This document shows, one piece after another, positions 52,639-61,058 of a DNA stretch of 64,000 nt. The first letter of the stretch is position 1; each line of letters begins with the position of its first letter. The DNA is from Micromonospora gifhornensis. Lineage in GTDB: Bacteria > Actinomycetota > Actinomycetes > Mycobacteriales > Micromonosporaceae. A program made the position numbers and the translations under genes. The notes under the pieces are model-generated. The model had not been told where the DNA came from, did no database searches, and was given only the letters and a program-made list of their open reading frames with translations. Location: assembly GCF_016863515.1 (NCBI RefSeq), contig NZ_BOPA01000032.1:62001-126000 (forward strand). The letters run 5' to 3'.

Positions 52639-55230
52639 CTACCAGCCTGACCCATCAGGGGAGGTCAGGTTCACCGACCCCGCCTTCCGGCGACGAATCA
52701 CCATCGTCAGCCGGAGCAGCAGGCCGGGCAGGACGCTCACCGCGGCGCAGGCGAGCAGTTCCACCGCACCCAGCGCTTCGGTGCCGAGCAGGTCCCGCAG
52801 TGGCGCCACCAGCACCCCGGCGACCTGCAACAACGCGGAGATCGCCACCGCCAGCGGCAGCGCCGGATTGCCCCGCCGGCCACCGGGCGGGCGCGGTGCG
52901 CGGACCGCCAACGCCACCCCGAGCTGGGCCAGACCCAGCACCACGAAGACCACCGACTGCCAGGGCCGGTCCCAGTGCGCGGCCAGCACACCCGCGCCGA
53001 GGGTCACCGCAGAGATCAACGTGCCGGCGATGAGAATGTGCCGGCCCAGGCCCGCCCCGAGCACGGACTCCTGCGGCGAGCGCGGCACCCGGCGCAGCGT
53101 CCCCGGCTCCGCCGGTTCCGCGCCCAGGGCGACACCCGGCAGCCCGTGGGTGAGCAGGTTGATCCAGAGGATCTGCGCCGGCAGCAACGGCACGGCCAGC
53201 CCGAACAGCGGACCCAACAGCATCACCACGATCTCGGCCACCCCACCGGAGAGCGCGTAGCGCAGGAACCGCCGGATGTTGTCGTAGATCCGCCGCCCTT
53301 CGCCGATGGCGGTCGCCACGGTCGACAGGTCGTCGTCGACAAGCACCAGGTCGGCCGCCTGCCGGGCCACCTCGGTGCCGCCGCCCATGGCCACACCGAT
53401 GTCGGCGCGGCGCAGCGCCGGCGCGTCGTTGACCCCGTCGCCGGTCATCGCCACCACATGCCCGCGCGCCTGCATCGCGGCGATGATGTCGAGCTTCTGC
53501 TCCGGGCGGGTACGGGCGAACACCCGGGCCGCCGGGTCGGCCTCGGCCGGGTCACCGTCGTCGCCGCGTACCACCGGGTCGCCGGTGTCCCAGACGCCGA
53601 GCTGACCGGCGATGGCCGCCGCGGTCGCCGGATGGTCGCCGGTGACCAGCACCAGCCGCACCCCGGCCTCGGTGAAGCTGCCGGCGATCTCCGGCGCACC
53701 GGTGCGCAGCGGATCGCCGACACCGACCAGGCCCACCACCCGCAGCCCGACCGGGTGGGCGGAGTCGACCGGCGGCATGTCCACAAGCGCCGCCGCCAGG
53801 GCGAGCACCCGCAGCCCCGCGCCCGCCATCTCCTGTGCCGCGGCGGCCAGTTCGGCCAGTTCCTCGGCGTCGGCGTCGACAAGCGGCGCGGCCAGCACGT
53901 TTTCCGGCGCGCCCTTGCACACCACCAGATACCTGTTGTCGCAGCACCGGTGCACCGTGGTCATCCGGCGCAACTCCTGGTCGAAGGGGTGCTCGGCGAC
54001 GCGCGGCCACGCGCGGCGGGTGGCCTGCGGATCGAGGCCGCACCGGGCGGCGAAGGCCACCAGGGCACCCTCCAACGGGTCACCGACGGCACCCCACTCG
54101 GGCCGCTTGTCGTCCGGCGGGGTCAGCGTCGCGTCGTTGCACAGCAGCCCGGCCCGGGCCAGCTGGCGCAGCTCGTCGGTGACCGCGATCCGCTGGCCGT
54201 CGCGGTGGATCGCGCCGTGCGGGGCGTACCCGGTGCCGGTGATGTCGAAGCCGGCGCCGTCGGCGGTGCGGGCGTGCTGCACGGCCATCCGCCCCTCGGT
54301 GAGGGTGCCGGTCTTGTCGGAGGCGATCACGGTGACCGAACCGAGGGTCTCCACCGCGTGCAGCCGGCGGGGGATGGCCCGGGACTGCGCCATCCGCCGT
54401 GCGCCGAGCGCGAGCGCGAGGGTGACCACCGCGGGCAGTGACTCCGGAACCGCGGCCACCACCAGGCTCACCGCGGTGACCGCCATGTCCACCAGCGGTC
54501 GCCCGCTGAGCACGCCGATGGCGAAGACCAGCCCGGACAGCAGTACGGCGACCAGGCCGAGGACCCGGCCGAGCGCCGCCAGACGCCGCTGCAGCGGGGT
54601 GGGACCCGGTCGGGTGGTGGCCGCCAGGGTGGCGATCCGGCCCAGCGCGCTCGCCGCGCCGGTGCGTACCACCGTGCCGGTGGCCCGGCCCACGGTGACC
54701 ACGGTGCCGGCGCTGGCCTCCTCGCCGACGTCCCGGGCCACCGGCAGCGACTCGCCGGTGAGCGCCGACTCGTCCAGGCGCAGCCGGTTGGCCTCGTCGA
54801 GCAGCAGGTCGGCGGGGACCACGTCGCCGGCTTCGATGCGCACCAGGTCGCCCCGGACCAGGTCGGCGGCGGGCAGCACCAGGTCCTGGCCGTCGCGCAC
54901 GACCCGGGCGGTCGGTGCGGCCAGCTGGTCGAGCGCGGCGATCGCCCGCTCGGCGCGTACCTCCTGGACCACGCCGATGACGGTGTTGACCGCGACGACG
55001 AGCAGGATCACCGCCGTGTCGGGGTAGTCCCGCAGCACCGTGGTGACCACGGCGGCGGCCAGCAGCAGGGCGACCAGCGGGTCGGTGAGCTGCCGCAGGA
55101 CGCGGACGGTCAGATGTCGGCGGGGTGGCGCCTCGGCGGCGTTCGGCCCGTCGAGGCGTAGCCGTTCGGCGGCCTCGGCGGAGCTGAGTCCGTCGACGGT
55201 TACCGGCCGGGTGACGATGTCAGTGCTCAC
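52639..55230 (-). CDS. Cation-translocating P-type ATPase (type II, CtpF-like)
   Basis: An 863-residue membrane pump. Phosphorylation motif SDKTGTLT, actuator TGES (ALTGESLPV), nucleotide-domain KGAPE and hinge TGDGVNDAPALRRADIG are complete. Ten membrane helices are expected: two before the actuator, M3-M4 with AAVPESLP, and six after. M6 reads ILWINLLTHGLPGVAL; in calcium pumps the His position is Asp, a metal ligand, so ion specificity is uncertain. GTG start 55230. It is next to a tandem USP, as ctpF is next to a USP gene in the mycobacterial DosR regulon. Confidence 0.92.
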   Translation of the reverse strand: MSTDIVTRPVTVDGLSSAEAAERLRLDGPNAAEAPPRRHLTVRVLRQLTDPLVALLLAAAVVTTVLRDYPDTAVILLVVAVNTVIGVVQEVRAERAIAALDQLAAPTARVVRDGQDLVLPAADLVRGDLVRIEAGDVVPADLLLDEANRLRLDESALTGESLPVARDVGEEASAGTVVTVGRATGTVVRTGAASALGRIATLAATTRPGPTPLQRRLAALGRVLGLVAVLLSGLVFAIGVLSGRPLVDMAVTAVSLVVAAVPESLPAVVTLALALGARRMAQSRAIPRRLHAVETLGSVTVIASDKTGTLTEGRMAVQHARTADGAGFDITGTGYAPHGAIHRDGQRIAVTDELRQLARAGLLCNDATLTPPDDKRPEWGAVGDPLEGALVAFAARCGLDPQATRRAWPRVAEHPFDQELRRMTTVHRCCDNRYLVVCKGAPENVLAAPLVDADAEELAELAAAAQEMAGAGLRVLALAAALVDMPPVDSAHPVGLRVVGLVGVGDPLRTGAPEIAGSFTEAGVRLVLVTGDHPATAAAIAGQLGVWDTGDPVVRGDDGDPAEADPAARVFARTRPEQKLDIIAAMQARGHVVAMTGDGVNDAPALRRADIGVAMGGGTEVARQAADLVLVDDDLSTVATAIGEGRRIYDNIRRFLRYALSGGVAEIVVMLLGPLFGLAVPLLPAQILWINLLTHGLPGVALGAEPAEPGTLRRVPRSPQESVLGAGLGRHILIAGTLISAVTLGAGVLAAHWDRPWQSVVFVVLGLAQLGVALAVRAPRPPGGRRGNPALPLAVAISALLQVAGVLVAPLRDLLGTEALGAVELLACAAVSVLPGLLLRLTMVIRRRKAGSVNLTSPDGSGW

Positions 55231-55366
55231 GGTGCACCCCTGCCCACGCCCTCGAACCCCTCACCGCTTCACCTCTGCCCCGAGGCCGTGCCCCGACGGC
55301 TGCCCTGCACCATCAGGGTGGCGCGCCACCACAGGTGTCCGGCAGAGTCGACGGCCCGCTCGGCGC

Positions 55367-55381
55367 GGGACCAACGGCCCT
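55367..55381. promoter_or_regulatory. DosR/DevR-like box in the ATPase/GNAT intergenic region
   Basis: GGGACCAACGGCCCT resembles the actinobacterial dormancy-regulator site (GGGAC... paired with ...GGCCC/GTCCC). It lies 137 bp upstream of the ATPase start and 30 bp upstream of the acetyltransferase start. Assignment rests on motif resemblance plus the USP and ATPase gene content. Confidence 0.4.
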
Positions 55382-55410
55382 GCCGATCGCACGGCGTATC
55401 GTCATCGGCG

Positions 55411-55890
55411 ATGAGCGACGACTTACGGCTGCGTGCCGTCGCCGAGGACGACCTGCCGGAGTTCTACGCCCACCAACTCGACCCCGAGGCCGGCCGGATG
55501 GCCGCCTTCGGCGCCGCCGACCCGGCCGACACGCGGGCGTTCGCCGCGCACTGGATGCGCATCCTCACCGACCCGCAGAACCTCGCCTGGACCGTGACCG
55601 TCGACGACGCGGTGGTCGGGCACGTGCTGGCCTTCCCCGCCGAGGGGCGCACCGAAGTCAGCTACTGGATCGACCCGGCCCGGTGGGGTCGCGGCTACGC
55701 CACCCGCGCGCTGGCCGCCCTGCTGCGCGAGGTGACCCGCCGCCCGCTGTACGCGCGCACCGCCACCGACAACGTCGGCTCGCTGACCGTGCTGCGCCGC
55801 TGCGGGTTCGTCGTCCGGGCCACCGAACGGGCGTACGCCCCCGGCCGGGGCGAGGAGATCGACGAGTACCTGCTGGAGTTGCCGGCCTGA
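55411..55890 (+). CDS. GNAT-family acetyltransferase
   Basis: A 159-residue GNAT protein. The acetyl-CoA motif A is seen as SYWIDPARWGRGYATRALAALL (RxxGxG/A type: WGRGYA), and DNVGSLTVLRRCGFVV is the RimJ/RimL-like C-terminal part. It may acetylate a small molecule or protein N terminus. ATG 55411; a TATCGT hexamer ends 8 nt before it, so it may be leaderless. Confidence 0.88.
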   Translation: MSDDLRLRAVAEDDLPEFYAHQLDPEAGRMAAFGAADPADTRAFAAHWMRILTDPQNLAWTVTVDDAVVGHVLAFPAEGRTEVSYWIDPARWGRGYATRALAALLREVTRRPLYARTATDNVGSLTVLRRCGFVVRATERAYAPGRGEEIDEYLLELPA

Positions 55891-55948
55891 CACCCCGCCG
55901 GGGTTGATCGCCCCGCCCCGCCAGGCGGCGGCGTGACCTGGATGGCAC

Positions 55949-55961
55949 TACCCTCGCGGAG
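55949..55961 (+). promoter_or_regulatory. Leaderless-type -10 element of the YgjV/GNAT gene
   Basis: TACCCT (55949-55954) ends six bases before the GTG at 55961, the same spacing as for rpe and four other genes in the window. Confidence 0.5.
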
Positions 55962-56593
55962 TGAACTGGCTGGAACTCGTCGGCTGGACCGGCTCCGCGC
56001 TGCTGGTCTGGTCGCTGCTGCAGACGCGCATCCTGCGGCTGCGGGCGGTCAACCTGATCGGCTGCCTGGTGCTCATCGGCTACAACGGCGCGCTGCGGGT
56101 GTGGCCCATGGTGGGGCTCAACATCGTCCTGGCGGTGATCAACCTCTGGTATCTGCGGCGACTGCTCGCCACCCGGCACGACGAGCAGACCTACCAGGTG
56201 GTCGAGGTGAATGCCGACGACGCGTTCCTGGCGCACACGCTGCGGGTGCACGCCGCCGACATCGCCCGGTTCAACCCGGGTTTTCACCCCGATCGGGTGG
56301 CCGACCGTTCGGCCTTCCTGGTGGTACGCGCCGACGAGGTCGTCGGCGTGGTGCTCGCCCACGACGCCGGAGACGGCGTGGCCCAGGTCGACCTGGACTA
56401 CGTCACCCCGGCCTTCCGGGACTTCACCCCCGGCGAGTTCGTCTACCGACGCAGCAGCCTGTTCACCGACCGGGGCTTCCGTCGGGTGATCAGCCCGCCG
56501 GGCATGCGCGCCCCCTACTACCAGCGCATCGGATTCCGTCCGCACGGCCAGTCGTACGTGCTCGACCTGGTCACGGAGTCGGTGCCGCGGTAG
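55961..56593 (+). CDS. YgjV-like membrane domain fused to acetyltransferase-like domain
   Basis: A 210-residue protein. Residues 1-72 hold three closely spaced membrane helices (ELVGWTGSALLVWSLL, VNLIGCLVLIGYNGAL, VGLNIVLAVINLWYL), similar to the YgjV/PQ-loop-like family. Residues 75-205 resemble a GNAT domain: FLVVRADEVVGVVLAHD, VDLDYVTPAFRDFTPGEF and YYQRIGFRPHGQSYVLDL. The conserved acetyl-CoA loop is weak, so the domain may only bind ligand. GTG 55961 is supported by the promoter spacing. Confidence 0.7.
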   Translation: MNWLELVGWTGSALLVWSLLQTRILRLRAVNLIGCLVLIGYNGALRVWPMVGLNIVLAVINLWYLRRLLATRHDEQTYQVVEVNADDAFLAHTLRVHAADIARFNPGFHPDRVADRSAFLVVRADEVVGVVLAHDAGDGVAQVDLDYVTPAFRDFTPGEFVYRRSSLFTDRGFRRVISPPGMRAPYYQRIGFRPHGQSYVLDLVTESVPR

Positions 56594-56667
56594 TGCGGTG
56601 CGGACGATGCCTCGTTGCCCCCTGGCCCGGCGGCTCCTCGGCTCAGTCGAGCGCATCCCGCCGGCGG

Positions 56668-56680
56668 TAGCGTTTAGGGG
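56668..56680 (+). promoter_or_regulatory. Leaderless-type -10 element of the MarR gene
   Basis: TAGCGT (56668-56673) ends six bases before the GTG at 56680. GGGG directly before the GTG could also serve as a weak ribosome binding site. Confidence 0.45.
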
Positions 56681-57150
56681 TGAGTGAGTCTGAGCGGCTG
56701 AATGACCGTGAGCGGCGTGCGTGGTTCGGGTTCCTGACCATGCAGGAGGACGTCCGGCGGCGCCTGAACCGTCAGCTGCTGCGCGAGGCCGAGATCTCCT
56801 TGGCGGATTTCGCCGTCCTGAGCGCCTTGCGCCTGTCGCCGAACGGTCCGCTGCGCGTCATCGAGCTGCGGGAAGTCCTCAGGTGGGAGAAGACGCGCCT
56901 GGTCCATCAGATCTCGCGGATGACTCGGCGAGGGCTGGTGGAGCGTCAGAGCTGCGTCGAGGATCGACGCGGTACGCGTATCGCCCTCACCGACGAGGGG
57001 CGTGCGGTGATCGACAAGGCGACGCCACTGCACCTGCGATACGTGCGTCAGCTCTTCCTCGACGTGCTCAGCCCTCGTCAGCTCGACACCCTTGCTGCCG
57101 TGTCGGAAGCGGTGCTGGACAACCTCGAGAACGAACTCTTCGAGGACTGA
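56680..57150 (+). CDS. MarR-family transcriptional regulator
   Basis: A 156-residue winged-helix dimer of the MarR family. SLADFAVLSALRLSPNGPLR and VIELREVLRWEKTRLVHQIS form the DNA-binding core, and RRGLVERQSCVEDRRGTRIALT is the wing with the conserved DRR. Three matching inverted repeats lie between it and the wrbA-SDR operon downstream, which it probably represses until a quinone or phenolic ligand binds. GTG start 56680 from the leaderless promoter. Confidence 0.9.
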   Translation: MSESERLNDRERRAWFGFLTMQEDVRRRLNRQLLREAEISLADFAVLSALRLSPNGPLRVIELREVLRWEKTRLVHQISRMTRRGLVERQSCVEDRRGTRIALTDEGRAVIDKATPLHLRYVRQLFLDVLSPRQLDTLAAVSEAVLDNLENELFED

Positions 57151-57233
57151 GGCAGCTTCCGCCCCGCACCCGGGGCACGGTGACGGATCGTCCGTAGCGG
57201 GGGCGTGGGCCATTCGATGCCGCCCTGGTACTA

Positions 57234-57380
57234 GGTGACGAATCACCGCTCCTGCTGTGCGGCTGATGCCCCTTGCTGCGCTTTTCACGGGATCGTATGG
57301 GTGGTTTGCAGCTATCAGCGCTATCTGCCGGATCTCAAGAGGGTGATGTGTCACCCGACACTTAAGGGTGACGCATCACC
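57234..57380. promoter_or_regulatory. Three GGTGA-N4-TCACC inverted repeats (probable MarR operators)
   Basis: Sites at 57234-57247 (spacer CGAA), 57341-57356 (GGGTGA-TGTG-TCACCC) and 57367-57380 (spacer CGCA). The last two are centred 25 bp apart and sit 88-127 bp before the wrbA-like start, where a promoter is expected. A separate ACGGA-TCG-TCCGT palindrome at 57183-57195 may end the MarR transcript. Otherwise the 317-bp interval holds no gene. Confidence 0.75.
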
Positions 57381-57467
57381 AAAACGCGGCTAGGTTTGGC
57401 CCGCAGGTCCGCCCCTTACGCAGCCGGGCACATGAAGCCCGCACCTCGAAGGAGAAGAGCGCCCACC

Positions 57468-58091
57468 ATGTCCCACGTCGTCAACCTCGCCCTGATCTAC
57501 TACTCGTCCACCGGCACGGGCACCAACATCGCCAACACCATGGCGGCAGCGGCGGAGGCCGCCGGCGCGCAGGTGCGAGTGCGCAAGGTGGCCGAACTGG
57601 CACCGCAGGCCGCCATCGAGTCGAACCCGATCTGGGCCGCCCACCACGCGGCCACCGCGGACATACCCGCCCCGAGCTCGGACGACCTCACCTGGGCCGA
57701 CGCGATCATCCTCGGATCACCGACCCGATTCGGGAACATCGCGGCGCAGATGAAGCAGTTCTTCGACACCCTGTCGCCGCTGTGGCTGGCCGGCGTGTTG
57801 TCCGACAAGGTCTACAGCGGCTTCACCTCGACCAGCACCCGCCACGGTGGGCACGAGTCGACCCTGCTCGCCATGTACAACACCATCCACCACTTCGGCG
57901 GCATCATCGTGCCGCCCGGATACACCGACCCGATCAAGTTCGTCGACGGCAACCCGTACGGCACCTCACACCACGCCGTGTTCGGCCCGGACCTCGGCAC
58001 GATCGACGACGACACCCGCAACTCCGCCCGCCACCAGGCCGAACGTGTCGTGCGTATCGCACGGGCCCTCAAGTCGGGAAGCGCCGCCTGA
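57468..58091 (+). CDS. NAD(P)H:quinone oxidoreductase, WrbA-like
   Basis: A 207-residue flavodoxin-fold enzyme. LIYYSSTGTGTNIANTMA is the FMN phosphate loop; IILGSPTRFGNIAAQMKQFF and FTSTSTRHGGHESTLLAMYN are typical WrbA segments. It reduces quinones by two electrons, avoiding semiquinone radicals. GAAGGAG precedes the ATG at 57468. It is the first gene of a two-gene unit with an SDR, downstream of three operator-like repeats. Confidence 0.92.
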   Translation: MSHVVNLALIYYSSTGTGTNIANTMAAAAEAAGAQVRVRKVAELAPQAAIESNPIWAAHHAATADIPAPSSDDLTWADAIILGSPTRFGNIAAQMKQFFDTLSPLWLAGVLSDKVYSGFTSTSTRHGGHESTLLAMYNTIHHFGGIIVPPGYTDPIKFVDGNPYGTSHHAVFGPDLGTIDDDTRNSARHQAERVVRIARALKSGSAA

Positions 58092-58142
58092 TCGCGCGCC
58101 ACCGAGCCCTCGCACCTCTGACACGGAAGAAGGTAATTGGTA

Positions 58143-58892
58143 ATGACACGGCTACAGGGAAAGACAGCGGTGGTCACCGGCGGCGCGATGGGAATGGGCG
58201 CCGCCGCCGTCCGCCGGTTCGTGACCGAGGGTGCGAACGTGGTCATCGCCGACGTGAACCTCACGGCGGCGCAGGCGCTCGCCCTCGAACTCGGACCGCA
58301 GGCCGTCGCCGAGAAACTCGACGTCCGATCAGCGGACGAGTGGGTCGCACTTGTCGAGCGGACGGAGAAGCGGTTCGGCTCCGTCGACATCCTGGTCAAC
58401 AACGCCGGCGTCGCCGACCCGGCGCCGCTGGAGCAGTGGGACACCGCGCGGTTGCAGCGCACGCTGGACGTGAACCTGATCGGCGTCTTCAACGGCATGC
58501 AGGCTGTCGTCCCGGCGATGAAGCGGGCCGGTGGCGGGTCCATCGTCAACATCGGCTCCGTCGGCGCCCTCCAGGGCGTGCCGAGAATGTCCGGCTACGT
58601 GGTGGCAAAGTGGGGCGTACGCGGCCTGACCAAGACCGCCGCGCTGGAGTTGGGCGTCCACGGAATCCGCGTGAACGCCGTCCATCCCGGTCAGATCCGG
58701 ACACCCATGACCGCAGGCGTCACGTTCGACACGAGCAACATCGCGCTCGGGCGGGTCGGCGAGCCTGACGACATCGCGGGAATCGTCCTCTTCTTCGCCA
58801 GCGACGACTCGCGGTTCGTCACCGGCAGCGAGGTGGCCGGCGACGGCGGACAGGTCGCCGGGCCGGCCAACTACCAGGGGCTGCCTCAGTAG
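58143..58892 (+). CDS. Short-chain dehydrogenase/reductase
   Basis: A 249-residue classical SDR. TGGAMGMG is the NAD(P)-binding motif, NNAG the stabilising motif, Ser in NIGSVGAL, and YVVAK the catalytic Tyr/Lys; VHPGQIRTPM follows. The sequence resembles 3-alpha/20-beta-hydroxysteroid or glucose-1-dehydrogenase types, but the substrate is not determined. It lies 51 bp after the WrbA-like gene. The ATG at 58143 is used; a TTG two codons earlier is possible. Confidence 0.92.
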   Translation: MTRLQGKTAVVTGGAMGMGAAAVRRFVTEGANVVIADVNLTAAQALALELGPQAVAEKLDVRSADEWVALVERTEKRFGSVDILVNNAGVADPAPLEQWDTARLQRTLDVNLIGVFNGMQAVVPAMKRAGGGSIVNIGSVGALQGVPRMSGYVVAKWGVRGLTKTAALELGVHGIRVNAVHPGQIRTPMTAGVTFDTSNIALGRVGEPDDIAGIVLFFASDDSRFVTGSEVAGDGGQVAGPANYQGLPQ

Positions 58893-59055
58893 CGGGCACG
58901 CCATACCCGACGGTGGCGCCGCGCGATCGTACGTGCTCGACCTGCCCGGATGATGACGATGATTCACCGTCGGAGCCACTGGGCATAGGCACCGCTACGC
59001 CGGTGGGACTTCCACCGGCGGCGCCACCGGGCGCGGTCCAACGAGGGAGCCGGGC

Positions 59056-60435
59056 GTGCAGAGCTACTGGAGTCAGCTGGCTTTGGTCGCGGTCCTGATC
59101 GTCATCAACGCGATCTTCGCCGGTAGTGAGCTGGCTCTGGTGTCGTTGCGTGACAGCCAGATCCAACGGCTGGCCCGCAGCAGCCGAGCCGGACAGGTGC
59201 TGGCCCGCCTGGCCCGCGACCCCAACCGGTTCCTGGCCACCATCCAGATCGGCATCACCCTGGCCGGCTTCCTCGCCTCGGCGGCGGCGGCAGTGTCACT
59301 GGCCCGGCCCCTGACACCGTTGCTGGACGTGTTCGGTCGAGCCGCCGAACCGGTCGCCATCGTGCTGGTCACCCTGGTGCTGACCTTCGTCACCCTGGTC
59401 TTCGGGGAACTGGCCCCCAAACGGATCGCAATGCAGATCCCCGAGCGCTGGGCACTGCTCGTCGCCCGCCCGCTGGACCTGCTCGCCACGCTCACCCGCC
59501 CGGCGGTGTGGCTGCTGGGCGCCACCAGCGACCTGGTGGTCCGGATGGCGGGGCTGAACCCGGAGCCGGAACGCGACGAGATCAGCCCCGACGAACTACG
59601 GGACATCGTCGCCGGCAACCACGGCTTCACCAAGGAGCAGCAGACCATCATCGCCGGTGCCGTGGAGATCGCCGACCGGAAGCTGCGCGCCGTGCTGGTG
59701 CCCCGGCTGAGCGTCTTCTGCCTGGACAGCGGCACCACCGCCGAGGCGGCCCGGCTGGTGCTGGCCGCCTCCGGGCACTCCCGCGCACCGGTGGTCCGCC
59801 ACGGCGGCCTGGACGACACGGTCGGCGTCATCCACCTGCGGGACCTGGTCGGCGTCCGCGACGACCAGCCCGTCGACGAGTGCGTACGACCACCGATGCT
59901 GTTGCCGGACTCGGTGTCGGTGGTCGACGCGCTGCGCCAGTTCAAGGCGGAACGCCAACACATGGCGCTGGTCGTGGACGAGCGCGGCGCCGTCGACGGC
60001 ATCGTCACCCTGGAAGACGTCCTCGAGGAGATCGTCGGGGAGATCTACGACGAGACCGACCGGGACATCCGCGAGGTGCGTACCGACGCCGACGGCGCGT
60101 TGGCGCTGCCCGGCACCTTCCCGGTGCACGACCTGCCGGACATCGGCGTGGAACTGCCGGCCCGCCCGGCCGGCGACTACACCACGGTCGCCGGCCTGGT
60201 GCTCGCCGCCCTCGGGCGGATCCCCACCATCGGCGAGCACCTCACCGTCGACGGTTGGCGGCTGGAGATCACCGAGGTCGACGACCGTGCCATCACCGGC
60301 GTACGGCTGTGCCGAACCGAATCGGCAGCCGACCCGGAGTCACCGGACGCGACCGAGCAGGAGTCACCGGAGTCCGCTGCCGTCAACGGCTCGGGGGATC
60401 CTCGGGCAGACCTGGCACCGGCGGATCGAGCCTGA
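59056..60435 (+). CDS. CNNM/CorC-family membrane protein (DUF21-CBS-CorC)
   Basis: A 459-residue protein with the DUF21/CNNM membrane domain (about 1-180; NAIFAGSELALVSLRDSQ, TIQIGITLAGFLAS, FGELAPKRIAMQ), two CBS motifs (about 195-320; VDERGAVDGIVTLEDVLEEI) and a C-terminal CorC_HlyC domain (about 335-425; VHDLPDIGVELP, YTTVAGLVLAALG). Such proteins take part in magnesium or other cation transport/efflux, not haemolysis. The acidic tail overlaps the convergent PRC-barrel gene by 53 bp. GTG start 59056. The leader has a CCGGTGG/CCACCGG hairpin near 59000. Confidence 0.9.
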   Translation: MQSYWSQLALVAVLIVINAIFAGSELALVSLRDSQIQRLARSSRAGQVLARLARDPNRFLATIQIGITLAGFLASAAAAVSLARPLTPLLDVFGRAAEPVAIVLVTLVLTFVTLVFGELAPKRIAMQIPERWALLVARPLDLLATLTRPAVWLLGATSDLVVRMAGLNPEPERDEISPDELRDIVAGNHGFTKEQQTIIAGAVEIADRKLRAVLVPRLSVFCLDSGTTAEAARLVLAASGHSRAPVVRHGGLDDTVGVIHLRDLVGVRDDQPVDECVRPPMLLPDSVSVVDALRQFKAERQHMALVVDERGAVDGIVTLEDVLEEIVGEIYDETDRDIREVRTDADGALALPGTFPVHDLPDIGVELPARPAGDYTTVAGLVLAALGRIPTIGEHLTVDGWRLEITEVDDRAITGVRLCRTESAADPESPDATEQESPESAAVNGSGDPRADLAPADRA

Positions 60436-60691
60436 GCCGGTGCACCGGCACCTGCACGGTGCTGCGGCCGAGCAACCGGGCGACGGCACGGATCACCCAC
60501 GGCCCGGACGGATGGCGCTCCGGCCCGATCAACCGGCCACTGAGCCGCCCGTACCAGTGCCGGGTGACCACCAGATCGGTCAACCGCAACGGTCCGCCCG
60601 GCGTGCCGCGCACCACCAGATCCACCACCCGACCCAGCCGCCGGCCCTGCTCGTCGTACGCGGTGCGGCCGAGCAGCTCACCCGCCCGCAC
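60383..60691 (-). CDS. Small PRC-barrel protein
   Basis: A 102-residue protein. ELLGRTAYDEQGRRLGRVVD, followed by LVVRG, is a PRC-barrel beginning; the rest (LRLTDLVVTRHWYGRL, RLLGRSTVQVPVHRL) completes a small beta-barrel-like fold. Its GTG start lies inside the end of the preceding PRC gene (14-bp overlap), and its 3' end overlaps the CNNM gene tail by 53 bp. It is the last gene of the NRAMP-PRC-PRC operon; possibly a membrane-surface or metal-linked accessory. Confidence 0.6.
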   Translation of the reverse strand: MRAGELLGRTAYDEQGRRLGRVVDLVVRGTPGGPLRLTDLVVTRHWYGRLSGRLIGPERHPSGPWVIRAVARLLGRSTVQVPVHRLRLDPPVPGLPEDPPSR

Positions 60692-61058
60692 GGCCGGCCC
60701 CGGGAATCCTGCCGATCAGGTGGCGACGCAGCCACAACTCCACCGGCGAGGTGGGCAGGTCCTCGGCGCGTATCCGCAGCCACACCGCGCTGTCGATGCG
60801 TGCGACGAACCCGTACGGGATGCGCAGCGGCACCATCGGCCGGTCGGAGACGAACCGTTCCGCGGTCAACACCAGCATCCGGCCGATGCGGCCACCGACC
60901 CGCAGCCCGAGCGCGCCCGGCCCGGTGAGCAGCGTTCGCAGGTACGGCGTCCCATGGGCGTCCAGGGCGAACTCCACGTCGTCGACCTTGCCGATCAGCC
61001 GGCCGTCGACGTCGACGAGCTGGCGGTCGAGCAGATCATGGCTGACCTGGATCCTCAC
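60678..61058 (-). CDS. PRC-barrel-like accessory protein of the NRAMP operon
   Basis: A 126-residue protein. QLVDVDGRLIGKVDDVEFAL is PRC-like, then LTGPGALGLRVGGRIGRML and VPLRIPYGFVARIDSAVWLR. Its GTG overlaps the transporter stop as GTGA, and it overlaps the next PRC gene by 14 bp. The two PRC proteins may act as cytoplasmic partners for the transporter, as PRC domains accompany MgtE-like proteins elsewhere (analogy only). Confidence 0.65.
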   Translation of the reverse strand: MRIQVSHDLLDRQLVDVDGRLIGKVDDVEFALDAHGTPYLRTLLTGPGALGLRVGGRIGRMLVLTAERFVSDRPMVPLRIPYGFVARIDSAVWLRIRAEDLPTSPVELWLRRHLIGRIPGAGRAGG

